From positions 124,001 through 188,000 of the forward strand of contig NZ_BSTQ01000010.1 of the NCBI RefSeq assembly GCF_030269605.1: 64,000 nt of DNA, written 5' to 3'. Positions within the stretch are counted from its first letter, which is position 1. Every line of letters starts with the position of its first letter. The notes beneath the pieces were generated by a model, which made no database searches, was not told the origin of the DNA, and saw only the letters and a program-made list of their open reading frames with translations. This DNA is from Lentzea sp. NBRC 105346. GTDB taxonomy: Bacteria; Actinomycetota; Actinomycetes; Mycobacteriales; Pseudonocardiaceae. Shown one piece after another: positions 27,657 to 36,332 of the stretch. The position numbers were made by a program, and so were the translations under genes.

Positions 27657-28019
27657 TCAGTGCGGCAGGTCCGTCCGCAGTCCCGCCGCACCGCGCAGGT
27701 ACACGTGCTTGATCGACGCACGGGGCAGGTCCGTCTCCACGTGCGCCAGCAGGCGGATCACGCGGGGCATGGCGCCCGGCACCGCGATCTCCGTCGCCGA
27801 CAGCAGCGGGACGTCCGAGAGCCCCGCCATGCGCGCGGCATAGGCGGGGAACTCGGACACCAGGTCCGGCGTCTGGGTCAGCACCACGCTGATCAGGTCG
27901 TCGGACGTCAACCCGTTGCGGTCGAGCACCTCCCGGACCAGCTCGGCCGTCGCCGACAACAGCTGGTCGCGCTCGTCGGCGTCGACCTGCGTGGCTCCTC
28001 GAATCGCGCGCATCGCCAT
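27657..28019 (-). CDS. aroH: Chorismate mutase, AroH class
   Basis: A 120-residue trimeric-type chorismate mutase converting chorismate to prephenate. Seen: RAIRGATQVDADE with the active-site Arg, LISVVLTQTPDL, the ARMAGLSDVPLL segment (Cys in B. subtilis AroH is Ser/Leu region here), and KHVYLRGAAGLRTDL with the second Arg. ATG 28013 is an alternative start two codons in. In relatives it lies near cmk; here RraA and M19-like genes lie between. Confidence 0.93.
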   Translation of the reverse strand: MAMRAIRGATQVDADERDQLLSATAELVREVLDRNGLTSDDLISVVLTQTPDLVSEFPAYAARMAGLSDVPLLSATEIAVPGAMPRVIRLLAHVETDLPRASIKHVYLRGAAGLRTDLPH

Positions 28020-28038
28020 GCGATCGACGATAACCGCC

Positions 28039-31000
28039 TCATCGTGGAGCCACCTGGTAGGCGCGTACCACGGTGTGGCTGACCGAATTGCCCAGACTGT
28101 CCGACACTCCCAGGCGCAGCGACACGAACCCGGGACGGTGGCACAGCAACGCGTGCGTGCCGATCACCGGTACGCGCGACCACGTGGCACCGTCGTCGTA
28201 GGACACCTCCACGGACACCCGGCCGATACGCCCGTAGGTTGCACCCGCCTGCTTGTCCACCTTCAGGTCCAGCACGAACGGACCGGAAGGAGCGACACCG
28301 TCGGTGAAGTCACCGGACGGGCGCACCGCGAGCAACGGCAGGGGCGTCCGGCCGGAAACGGTGCCCGGCGAGCGGAACTTCCATGTCGCGGAGGCCGAAG
28401 TCGCGAACACCGACCACGGCGCCTGGCGGTCCGACGTCGTCGTCAGCGTGTACACACCCGGAGAGGAATCCACCGAAGCCGAGACATAGCCCGGATACGG
28501 GCTGGTGTCGACCTCCACGCCGTCGCGCGAAAGCGTTGTCGACGCCTTGGAGTAGGAACCCCACGACGTGGTGTACGCCCAGTCCCCCATCGGCGAGAAC
28601 AGCGGGATCGACGCGCTGATCGTGTCACCGTCACGCGACAGGCCCCAACCATCCACATAGGACCCCAAGGACGGTCCGAACGGACCGCGGTTCCACACGG
28701 TCGAGTAGGAACGACGGGAGTAGACCTTGCGCGGCGACACCTGGTACTCGGCCCAGTCGTTCGTCGGACCGCGCAACCCGAGCATGCTGTCCCAGGCCAC
28801 ATCGGGCCCCGGCGTGTAGTACTCCGTCCGTTCGAAGGGCACCGGCATGTCCAGCAGCACGGTCACGTTCGCCGCCACACCGCGGAGGTACGCGTACCCG
28901 CCGCGCACACCACGAGTGGGCTTCCCCTGCGACCGGTACGAAGCACGCACCGAAGCAAGGTCGGAGTCCCGCACCACGAAACCGGCGGGATCAGGGATAG
29001 CGCCGTCGTTGAAGAACATCAGGTTGTACGCGTGCGCACCCGACGGATCGACCAGCACCGGCTGGTAGACGAACTGGAACTTCCGCCCCGTCACGCGCGG
29101 CGACGGCGCGGCGAACGTCTTGGCGCCGTAGGACGAGATGACCCCGACGCCGGTGTCGCGGGTGGCGTTGCCCGACCGCAACGTCAGTAGGTACATCCTC
29201 GTCGAGGCCTCCCGGTCCAGCTTGGGCTGCAGCGGCAACGCCTTGCGCGCGTCGAACGACACGGTCACGTCCGCGCCGATCACGGTGTCCGGCTGGGACA
29301 ACAACGACGTGGCGCCGTCGTTGTCGTACACCAAAGCGTGCACGTCGTACTTGCCCTTCGGCACCCGGATCGAGTTGGCCTTCGGGTCGGCGAAGAAGTA
29401 GCCGGCCGAGATGCCCGTCTCGGTGTTGATCACCTGGACCGAGGAGAACCACGGGACCGCGCCCGCGTGCCCGATCGCGTCGATCGACAGCGTGTACTTC
29501 TCCTCCTCCAGCGTCACGCCCAGCGGAGTGCGCACCGAGACCGAACCGGCGGAGGCGACCAGCACCCCGCTGAACGACCCGCCCGGACCGGACGCCGAGG
29601 CCGTCACGTCGACCGAGGCCGAACCACCGGCCGGAACCACAAGTTCCTTCGCGGCCAACGAGAACACCGAGGCACCGGACAACGACAGGGACAGCCGGAC
29701 CTCCGAAGCCGAGTCGTTGCGGTACGACACGGTCCGCGTCGCCGAACCGGAACGCGGCCACTTGACGTACGGGAACGACACGCTCGCGGGCGTGCTGCGC
29801 ACGATCTGGTCCAGGGCCCGCGCGACGTCCAGCCGGCCCGCGCCCTCGGTGTAGACGTCGAGCCCGACGCCGTGGGCCGAGTTCATCAACGCGGTTTTCA
29901 GCTCGGCAGCGCCCCACGTGGGATGCGCCTGCTTCAACAAGGCCGCTGCACCGGTCACGTGCGGCGTGGCCATCGAGGTGCCGCTGGCCGAGGTGTAGAA
30001 GTCGTTGACGGGCGTACCCATCGAGGTGCCCTTCGACCGCGCCGCCACGATCGACGAACCGGGCGCGGCGATGTCCGGCTTCACCGCGAAGTCGCCGATG
30101 CGCGGGCCGCGGCTGGTGAACGACGACACCCCGTCGGTCTTCGTCACGCTGCCGACGGTGAGCGCGGCGTCGGCGGCACCCGGCGTGCCGACAGACCCCG
30201 GCAGACCGAAGTTGCCCGCCGCGATCACGAACAGCGTGCCCGTCGAGGCCGTCAATCTGTTGACCGCCAACGACATCGGGTCCGTGCCGTCCGTGGGCGC
30301 ACCACCGAGGCTCAGGTTCACGGCCGCGGCGCCCTTCGAGGCCGCCCACTCCATGCCGGCGATGATCGCGGACTCGGGGCAGCCACCGCTGTCCTCGCAA
30401 ACCTTCCCGACGATCACGGACGCGTCCGGCGCGACACCGCGGTACTTGCCCGCCGACGCCGCACCCGTGCCCGCGATGATCGACGCGGTGTGCGTGCCGT
30501 GCCCGTAGCCGTCACGGATCCCGGTGCCGGTGAAGTCGACCGCCTCCACGACGTTCTTCAGGTCGGGGTGCTCGGGATCCCAGCCGCCGTCGAGGTCGGC
30601 GATCGTCACGCCCTTGCCGGTGAACCCGGCCTGCCACGCCGCGGGCGCCCCGATCTGCACGGTGCTGCGGTCCAGCACCGGGTGCGCGCGCCCGTCGAGC
30701 CAGATGCGGGTCGACCCGGACAACGCCGTCTGCCACAACGGAACCGAGGCGGTCACGGCCACCGCGCCGAGGCTCGTCATGGTCCGCGCCACCTGCATCC
30801 CGAGCGGCCGCGGGCCGGACACGATCAACGGCAGCGCCGGCGCGCCCGCGAAGCCCTGACGGACGAGCTCGGAGACGTTGAACAGCCGGCGGTCGAGCTG
30901 TCCGCGCGCGAGCAGCGGCGCGGCGTCCGCCGGGACGATCCTGATGTCGGCGCCGTCGAGCTCCTGCAGGAAGCCGATGCCCGAACGGCCGGGCCCTGGC

Positions 31001-31164
31001 TCGACCACGGCCTTGCCGTTGGTCAGCTGGACGCGGTCACCGGTGACCAGGGTGATCACCGATGGTGGCGCCGCGGCGGCCACAGAAGTCCCAGCCGCGG
31101 GCACGGTCAGTCCCGCAACCGCCACGAAGAACGCTGTCGACAACGTTGTCAGTCGTCTGAGCAT
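28039..31164 (-). CDS. Secreted S8 subtilisin-like protease
   Basis: A 1041-residue exported protease. Signal peptide at 1-32 (FFVAVAGLTVPAAG...AAA), a propeptide-like region to about 190, then the catalytic triad: Asp in IADLDGGWD (~203), His in GYGHGTHTA (~235), oxyanion Asn in VIAAGNFG, and Ser in ASGTSMATPH (~405). From about 470 on it is a long beta-rich tail (Fn3/jelly-roll-like domains) ending without an LPxTG anchor. Probably released or loosely wall-bound. No dedicated inhibitor gene is adjacent. Confidence 0.93.
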   Translation of the reverse strand: MLRRLTTLSTAFFVAVAGLTVPAAGTSVAAAAPPSVITLVTGDRVQLTNGKAVVEPGPGRSGIGFLQELDGADIRIVPADAAPLLARGQLDRRLFNVSELVRQGFAGAPALPLIVSGPRPLGMQVARTMTSLGAVAVTASVPLWQTALSGSTRIWLDGRAHPVLDRSTVQIGAPAAWQAGFTGKGVTIADLDGGWDPEHPDLKNVVEAVDFTGTGIRDGYGHGTHTASIIAGTGAASAGKYRGVAPDASVIVGKVCEDSGGCPESAIIAGMEWAASKGAAAVNLSLGGAPTDGTDPMSLAVNRLTASTGTLFVIAAGNFGLPGSVGTPGAADAALTVGSVTKTDGVSSFTSRGPRIGDFAVKPDIAAPGSSIVAARSKGTSMGTPVNDFYTSASGTSMATPHVTGAAALLKQAHPTWGAAELKTALMNSAHGVGLDVYTEGAGRLDVARALDQIVRSTPASVSFPYVKWPRSGSATRTVSYRNDSASEVRLSLSLSGASVFSLAAKELVVPAGGSASVDVTASASGPGGSFSGVLVASAGSVSVRTPLGVTLEEEKYTLSIDAIGHAGAVPWFSSVQVINTETGISAGYFFADPKANSIRVPKGKYDVHALVYDNDGATSLLSQPDTVIGADVTVSFDARKALPLQPKLDREASTRMYLLTLRSGNATRDTGVGVISSYGAKTFAAPSPRVTGRKFQFVYQPVLVDPSGAHAYNLMFFNDGAIPDPAGFVVRDSDLASVRASYRSQGKPTRGVRGGYAYLRGVAANVTVLLDMPVPFERTEYYTPGPDVAWDSMLGLRGPTNDWAEYQVSPRKVYSRRSYSTVWNRGPFGPSLGSYVDGWGLSRDGDTISASIPLFSPMGDWAYTTSWGSYSKASTTLSRDGVEVDTSPYPGYVSASVDSSPGVYTLTTTSDRQAPWSVFATSASATWKFRSPGTVSGRTPLPLLAVRPSGDFTDGVAPSGPFVLDLKVDKQAGATYGRIGRVSVEVSYDDGATWSRVPVIGTHALLCHRPGFVSLRLGVSDSLGNSVSHTVVRAYQVAPR

Positions 31165-31242
31165 GTACGTCCCATCGGAAAAGGAGACATCCAGCTGCGC
31201 GGCGACGCCGAAGCTAGCGGGTGATCGTCTTTTCCGACAGAT

Positions 31243-31566
31243 CTATTCGTCCACGACGATGTTCGGGTACCGCTCTGTGAGACGCAGCAGGTTCACCACG
31301 TACGTCCCCCAGCCGCCACCGGTGAACACCAGTCGCCGCTCACCCAGCTTCGTGGCCACGTCGATCAGCACGTGGATGCCACTCGAACCGATGAAGGTGA
31401 GCTCGGAGAAGTCCACGACGACATCCCCGCCCGCGGTGACCGCGTGGGCGAGCTCGGTGCGCAGCAACTCGGAGTTGGTCATGTCGACCTCTCCGCGCAG
31501 CATCACGACTGATCCGTGTCGGCGCACCTCAAGAAGGGTCGATGGGCTGTCCGATTCTGATTCCAT
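31243..31566 (-). CDS. STAS-domain anti-sigma-factor antagonist
   Basis: A 107-residue single STAS domain. LRGEVDMTNSELLRTEL leads to VVVDFSELTFIGSSGIHVLI. The regulatory Ser of RsbV/SpoIIAA proteins is present (GSSG), with the usual preceding Asp replaced by Gly. In partner switching the unphosphorylated protein captures an RsbW-type kinase; such a kinase domain is encoded two genes upstream. Its start overlaps the KaiC-like gene's end by 38 nt, making it the last gene of a four-gene operon. Confidence 0.9.
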   Translation of the reverse strand: MESESDSPSTLLEVRRHGSVVMLRGEVDMTNSELLRTELAHAVTAGGDVVVDFSELTFIGSSGIHVLIDVATKLGERRLVFTGGGWGTYVVNLLRLTERYPNIVVDE

Positions 31567-32797
31567 CGCCGGTGATCTCGAACTCCCTCGTCTGCGGCAG
31601 GTGCGAACTCGATCTGGTCTTCACGACGGTCAGGGCGTGTCCCAGGGAAGCTCCTTTCCTCGTGTGCTGCAACAGGACCACCTGATCGGCTCCCGATGAG
31701 TCGGTGGGGATCCTGGTGCCGAGCAGGTCCGGGGTGCCGGTGGTGACCAGCGAGGTGACGCCCGCGTGGGCGCACATGGCGAGCAGCTGGTGCGGGTAGC
31801 CGGGCAGGCCCTCCACGACCAGCCTGCGCGCCCCCGTCCGCTCCACCAGTACGAACACGTCGTGGCTCCACTCGTCGAGATCGGTGTCGCCCGGTCTGTC
31901 GCAGTAGAACTCGATTCCGTTGCAGTCCCAGCCGAACCCACCCGCTATCCGGGTAAGGGCCGCCGAGCTCTCCGCGGCCGAGGCGAACACCGTGGGCGCG
32001 CCGGAGGCGAACTGGAGCCCGAGCACGGTCTTGCCGGTGCCCGCGGGACCGACCACCACGGTGATCGAGCCCGCGGCGCAGTCTGCCAGCACGCCCTCGA
32101 CCACGGTCACCGTGCCCTCCGGCTCGGCGGGTGGTCCCACCAGGTCGACCCGGCGGGGGAACACCTCGAGGCCCCCGGACCCGATCCGGTAGCGGTGCGG
32201 CCCGCGCTGGTAGTCGCTGCCCCGCAGCTTGTGCACGCGCAGCGCGCCGGAAGACAGGTGCAGCACGGCGTCGGCGACCGCGGCCTCCGGTGCCCGGCCG
32301 AGGTCGAGCGCGTCGTGCTCGGCGAGCCACAGCGAGGTCGTGGCGAACGCGCTGAGCCGGCCCGCGAGCTCGTGCACGAACTGGTGGAACTCCGAGTCGG
32401 ACTTCGCGGTCACCCGCAACGCGGGCAGGCTGTCGATCACCACCAGGGAGCACTCGGTGCGCCCGACGAACTCGGTGACCTTGCTCAGCGCGCCCTGCAG
32501 GCCGCTGCCGTTGAGGACGCTGCCGAGGTCCTCGAACAACAGGGCGGAGCCGATCTTCTCCGGGTCGAAGAAGTCCAGGCCGCGCGCGAACTGCAGCAAC
32601 TTGCCCATGGGTTCGGCGAGCGAGCTGAAGTACGCCGCGGGCCTCCCGGCGCTCCCGTTGGCGAACGCGCACTGGTGCGCGAGCACGGTCTTGCCGCTGC
32701 CGGGCAGCCCGGCGAGCAGCACGATGGACGGTTCGACGAACCCCCCGTGCAGCAGCGCGTCCAGCCGGGCATGTCCCGTCGTGAGCCGGCCGATCAC
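31529..32797 (-). CDS. Double-domain KaiC/RAD55-like ATPase
   Basis: A 422-residue protein with two RecA-fold domains. Domain 1: Walker A GLPGSGKT near residue 30, Walker B LVVIDSLPAL near 119. Domain 2: Walker A GPAGTGKT near 252, with the Walker B strand reading RRLVVEGLPG, where the usual Asp is Glu. In KaiC each Walker A is followed by a catalytic Glu pair; here both sites show only one Glu (SLAEP, SAAES). ATP binding is likely; hydrolysis may be weak. GTG 32797 overlaps the upstream stop as GTGA. It sits between an RsbW-REC protein and a STAS protein, suggesting a partner-switching role. Confidence 0.87.
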   Translation of the reverse strand: MIGRLTTGHARLDALLHGGFVEPSIVLLAGLPGSGKTVLAHQCAFANGSAGRPAAYFSSLAEPMGKLLQFARGLDFFDPEKIGSALLFEDLGSVLNGSGLQGALSKVTEFVGRTECSLVVIDSLPALRVTAKSDSEFHQFVHELAGRLSAFATTSLWLAEHDALDLGRAPEAAVADAVLHLSSGALRVHKLRGSDYQRGPHRYRIGSGGLEVFPRRVDLVGPPAEPEGTVTVVEGVLADCAAGSITVVVGPAGTGKTVLGLQFASGAPTVFASAAESSAALTRIAGGFGWDCNGIEFYCDRPGDTDLDEWSHDVFVLVERTGARRLVVEGLPGYPHQLLAMCAHAGVTSLVTTGTPDLLGTRIPTDSSGADQVVLLQHTRKGASLGHALTVVKTRSSSHLPQTREFEITGDGIRIGQPIDPS

Positions 32798-33546
32798 GGT
32801 TGTCCCTCCGCCGGTTCCAGCAGGCTGCGCACCGCCGTCAGCACCTGCAGCGGGTGCGCCGGCTTGAGCAGGAACGCGTCCGAGCTGTGTCTCGCGGGCA
32901 CGAGCACGGAGAGGGCGACCACCGGGATGACCGTGTCCCGCTTGATGTCCTCGCACAACTTGCCGCCGCGACCGTGCGAGGTCATCAGGTCGACGATCGC
33001 GAGCTGCGGCAGCCCGGACAGCGCCGCCTCGGCCGCGGCCACGGACGACACCTGCGTGACGTCGTAGCCCTCGGCGTGCAGGAACGAGGCGAGCGCGTGA
33101 CCGGAGAAGCGGTCGCCGTCGACCAGCAGGATGCGCGGCCGTCCCGCGGACACCGAGATCTCCGGCGCCTCGGTCCGCGACCACGTACGGACCAGCATCC
33201 GCACCACGGTGCCCGGCCACGTCGGCCGGCCCGGCCGGAACTCGACCTCGTCCGCGACGCCGAACAACAGGCGCATGCCGAGCGGTTTCGGATCCGCACC
33301 CGGCTCGAACACGCCGTCGTCCTCGATCGTCACCACGACGCCCTGGTCGTGCGGCTCCCAGGTGACGCCGACGATCGAGGCGCAGTCGTTGGACACGGAG
33401 TTGTCGACCGCCTCGGCGACGGCGACGAGCACATCCCGTTTGTCGTCGCCGTGCAGCCCGGCGCCGTCCGCGAGTGCCCGGACGAACGAACGCACCTCCT
33501 GCAGGGAATTCGGAACCGCCGGGAACCAGCGCGTGTGTCCGGTCAT
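32794..33546 (-). CDS. RsbW-like histidine-kinase-type ATPase fused to a receiver domain
   Basis: A 250-residue fusion. Residues 1-125 form an HATPase_c domain of anti-sigma kinase type: N-box VAVAEAVDNSVSND and IEDDGVFEPG. Residues 140-245 are a response-regulator receiver: acidic pocket ILLVDGDRF, phosphoacceptor Asp in LAIVDLMTSHGR, and the conserved Lys in FLLKPAHP. Having both in one chain suggests that phosphorylation of the receiver tunes kinase or anti-sigma activity. No cognate sensor kinase or sigma factor is adjacent. ATG 33546 overlaps the upstream stop (ATGA). Confidence 0.85.
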   Translation of the reverse strand: MTGHTRWFPAVPNSLQEVRSFVRALADGAGLHGDDKRDVLVAVAEAVDNSVSNDCASIVGVTWEPHDQGVVVTIEDDGVFEPGADPKPLGMRLLFGVADEVEFRPGRPTWPGTVVRMLVRTWSRTEAPEISVSAGRPRILLVDGDRFSGHALASFLHAEGYDVTQVSSVAAAEAALSGLPQLAIVDLMTSHGRGGKLCEDIKRDTVIPVVALSVLVPARHSSDAFLLKPAHPLQVLTAVRSLLEPAEGQP

Positions 33547-34499
33547 GCCGCGGCGCTGGGGCACGCCGGAGTGAGCAGCGGGGTGATGAGCTCGGCCAGG
33601 TCGGGGACGCGCCGGCGCTGGGCCTCCGCGCGCAGCGGCGCCAGCTTCCGCCGGATCCGCGCCGAGGCCAGCCCGGCCGTCTGGTCCACGACCGTCGCGG
33701 CCACCGCGGCCGCCTGGTCGCCGTCACCCTGCCAGAGGTGGTTGAGGGCGAGGGCGATCAGGGCGAACGACCGGCTGCGCGCCATGTCGTCGCGGTAGCC
33801 GGCGACGGCTTTCGTGAGCGCGGCGATCGCGGGCCGCGCGAAGCTCAGGTCGACCGTGCGGGCGAGCGAGGTGTAGATGACGCCCGTGATGCCCGCGAGG
33901 TCGGTCTCGTCGAAGAACGCCGCCCACGACGGCGGGTCGTTCAGGTCCGCGAGGGCGAACTCGTCGTGCGCCCGGCCCAGCAACGCCAGCGCCGGTCCGC
34001 GCTCGCCGAGCTCGGCGAAGCACCACGCCTGGTTCGCGGACAGGATCGCCTTGGTGTGCTGGGACCGCGCGACCCCGCTGCCGAGGTGGAAGTTGTGCAG
34101 CGCCTCCCGCGGCCCGTCGTGGTGCAGGTGTACGCGACCCATCCGGTAGTGGATGTTGGCCACCAGCTCGGGATCCTCGGCCAGCTCCAGCGCGCGGCTG
34201 AACGCGCGGTACGCCGAGCCGCCCAGTCCGGCGTCGAAGGCGGTCCACCCGGCCAGGTTGTAGAGGTCGGCGGTCGCGGCCTTCAGCGCGGTGCGGACCT
34301 CGTCACCGTCCGCGGCGTGCAGGGCGAGGGTGCACCAGGAGATCAGCGAGTCGACGGCGTCGCGGCACGAGCCGCCGCCGTACCGGTAGTCCATGGCGCG
34401 CAAGGCGAGCGTCATCGCCCGCACATGCCTGACGTGGTCCAGCCCGATCCGTGAGCTCAACGGCGGCAACGCGTGCACAGCCGGGTCTTCGTGTCGCAT
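33543..34499 (-). CDS. TPR-like helical repeat protein
   Basis: A 318-residue all-helical protein with tetratricopeptide-like repeats (for example LYNLAGWTAFDAGLGGSAYRAF, ANIHYRMGRVHLHHDGPREAL, ANQAWCFAELGERGPALALL). It resembles the C-terminal sensor part of actinobacterial XRE-TPR regulators, but no helix-turn-helix is present. ATG 34499 has an AGGGAG site 8 nt upstream. First gene of the operon with the RsbW-REC, KaiC-like and STAS proteins; it may be the input or scaffold component. Confidence 0.8.
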   Translation of the reverse strand: MRHEDPAVHALPPLSSRIGLDHVRHVRAMTLALRAMDYRYGGGSCRDAVDSLISWCTLALHAADGDEVRTALKAATADLYNLAGWTAFDAGLGGSAYRAFSRALELAEDPELVANIHYRMGRVHLHHDGPREALHNFHLGSGVARSQHTKAILSANQAWCFAELGERGPALALLGRAHDEFALADLNDPPSWAAFFDETDLAGITGVIYTSLARTVDLSFARPAIAALTKAVAGYRDDMARSRSFALIALALNHLWQGDGDQAAAVAATVVDQTAGLASARIRRKLAPLRAEAQRRRVPDLAELITPLLTPACPSAAA

Positions 34500-34607
34500 C
34501 GGGAACACTCCCTTGCGGCCATAGAGGGGCGATGTACCAGAGTCTTCCGGCCCCTGGGTCGTCCAGACAGGGCCAGACGACTCCCTGGGCTAGGGACCTA
34601 TGAGCGT

Positions 34608-35738
34608 TCAACGTTCCAGTGCGGCGAGGAGCAGCCCGCTGCGCGGTTTGGGCGTGAAGTACGTGCTCTTCCTGGGCATCACCGCACCCGAGCGCACGAC
34701 GTTCATCGGCACCGGCGCGATGAGCAGCACGGCGTCCGCCTCGACCGCGGGATCGACCACCGGACGCACCAGCGGGCTCTCCGGATCGAGCCCCAACGCC
34801 TTGTCCAGCAACACACTCTCGACCACGGCGTGGTCGATTCCCTTGTCCTTGGGCAGTTCTACCCTGAGCACCTCGTCAGGACAGCGGACGACAACCACAC
34901 CCGGTTCGGGATCCCGCACGAACGGCAGCGTGTCCACGGTGAGCCCGATCCCGCGCCACGCGGTCACAAGGTCCTGCGCGGTCAGGCCCGTGCCGGCCAG
35001 GGCGCGGTGAATCGGCCCCACGCGCAACCCAGGACCGGCGGTGATCAACGCCAGCAGGCCGCTCAACCCGGCCGCGCGAGCGGCGGCGACGCGGTGGTTG
35101 CCGTCCGCGACGAGCAGCGGATGCGCGCCTGCCGCGGCGAGCAGTTCGTCCTGCGCCGCACCGGGTCCCACGAGCCAGACCCAGTGCCTGCGTCCACCTG
35201 AGTCCACAAGGGACACAGCGGGATCGTCCGGCAGAGCAAGGACCAGCGGCGTCAGCGCGTCGTGCTCCGCCATCGGCAGCAGCATCGCCGCGCTCGTCGC
35301 ACAACCGAGACCGGACAGCACCTCGGCCCGTTCGGCGACCACGTCCGGGTAGACGTCCTCGGTGTGCCCGATGGCCTCGGGGTTCACCATGCACAGCAGG
35401 CCGCACGCCGTGCCGTCCGGCCCGTCGACACGATAGGGCGCCACGACGTCGTGCACCTCGCGGTACGCCCGGCGGCGCAGCACGGCCAGCTCCACCCGCG
35501 CCCTCGGCAGCGCGTCGAGCAGCCCGATGCCCTGTGCCAGCGCCTCCGGCGTGCGGTGCGGGTGCTGCACGGCGAGCAGCGTCCCGTGCGGCGCGCGGGC
35601 CAGCGCGCCGATGATCCGGCCGGGGTCGGCGAACTCGTCGACGTCGGGTCCCGGCACCCGGTCGACGACGACCCAGCCGCGCTGGACCGGACGCACCCCC
35701 GCACTCACCCGATCACAGTCGCCGGACGAGGGCCGCAT
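34608..35738 (-). CDS. DUF1015-family protein
   Basis: A 376-residue protein of the DUF1015 family (SpoT/phosphatase-like annotation elsewhere). Features: GPDVDEFADPGRIIG, NPEAIGHTEDVYPD, LLVADGNHRVAAARAAG (a ParB/Srx-like DGNHR motif), and the late KGIDHAVVESVLLDKALGL. The DGNHR loop suggests nucleotide or phosphate handling, but no reaction is established. ATG 35738 is preceded by AAGGG. It diverges from khtT-like, separated by a 27-bp-arm palindrome. Confidence 0.85.
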   Translation of the reverse strand: MRPSSGDCDRVSAGVRPVQRGWVVVDRVPGPDVDEFADPGRIIGALARAPHGTLLAVQHPHRTPEALAQGIGLLDALPRARVELAVLRRRAYREVHDVVAPYRVDGPDGTACGLLCMVNPEAIGHTEDVYPDVVAERAEVLSGLGCATSAAMLLPMAEHDALTPLVLALPDDPAVSLVDSGGRRHWVWLVGPGAAQDELLAAAGAHPLLVADGNHRVAAARAAGLSGLLALITAGPGLRVGPIHRALAGTGLTAQDLVTAWRGIGLTVDTLPFVRDPEPGVVVVRCPDEVLRVELPKDKGIDHAVVESVLLDKALGLDPESPLVRPVVDPAVEADAVLLIAPVPMNVVRSGAVMPRKSTYFTPKPRSGLLLAALER

Positions 35739-35755
35739 CGCAACCCTTGATCGGT

Positions 35756-35810
35756 TGCTATGGGGGGAGCTTTACAAGCGCTGAGCGCTTGCAAAGCTCC
35801 CCCCATAGCA
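35756..35810. repeat. Large perfect-type inverted repeat in a divergent promoter region
   Basis: 27-bp arms (TGCTATGGGGGGAGCTTT...CAAGCGCT) meet at a single central base with one mismatch pair. It lies 18 bp from the DUF1015 start and 46 bp from the khtT-like start. Because the flanking genes diverge, it is not a convergent terminator. It could be an operator, an attenuator hairpin in one leader, or a cruciform element. Confidence 0.75.
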
Positions 35811-35855
35811 CCCGGACGAGGCGCTTGCCCGCTTTGTCCGTCTAGGATCGATCTC

Positions 35856-36329
35856 GTGAACGTCGAGATCACGCCACTTCCGGGCATCGGTACGCGCCAG
35901 GACTTCATGATCCGCTCGGGACGGCGGGTCGGGGTCATCACATACCGGGACGGCAAGTTCGAGCTGATCGTCTCGAAACAGGACGATCCGGACTCGTGCA
36001 CGGCGTCGATCCCGCTCACGCCCGAGGAGGCGAGCACGCTCGCCGGGCTGCTCGGCGCGCCGCAGCTGGTCGCCCACCTCAGCGAGCAGCACCGTGACAT
36101 CACCGGCATCACCACCCGTCAGCTGCCCGTCACCGCGTTCGCGAACCGTACCCTCGGTGACACCGCGCTGCGCACCAGGACGGGCGCGTCGATCGTCGCC
36201 GTCGTGCGGTCCGGCAACGCCCACCCGTCGCCCGGCCCCGAGTTCCTGTTCGAGAACGGCGACCTCGCGGTCGTCGTCGGCACCGCGGAGGGTCTCGACG
36301 CGGCGTCCCACATCCTCACCGGCGGCTGA
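35856..36329 (+). CDS. KhtT-like regulatory subunit (RCK-C domain) of a K+/H+ antiporter
   Basis: A 157-residue cytoplasmic protein. The N-terminal half (VEITPLPGIGTRQDFMIRS) is typical of KhtT; residues ~85-155 are a TrkA-C/RCK-C domain (ITTRQLPVTAFANRTLGDT, RTGASIVAVVRSG, FLFENGDLAVVVGTAEG). KhtT gates KhtU-type antiporters in response to nucleotides or pH. GTG start; 3 nt separate it from the antiporter gene. Confidence 0.88.
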   Translation: MNVEITPLPGIGTRQDFMIRSGRRVGVITYRDGKFELIVSKQDDPDSCTASIPLTPEEASTLAGLLGAPQLVAHLSEQHRDITGITTRQLPVTAFANRTLGDTALRTRTGASIVAVVRSGNAHPSPGPEFLFENGDLAVVVGTAEGLDAASHILTGG

Positions 36330-36332
36330 CGC

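Noticed and set aside
29338-31224. 628-codon plus-strand frame over the secreted protease
   Set aside because: Shadow of the S8 gene on the other strand; no start site or domain.
35856-36329. TrkA-type potassium uptake regulator
   Set aside because: The pairing with a 390-residue CPA2 exchanger and the KhtT-like N-terminus fit the efflux system better.
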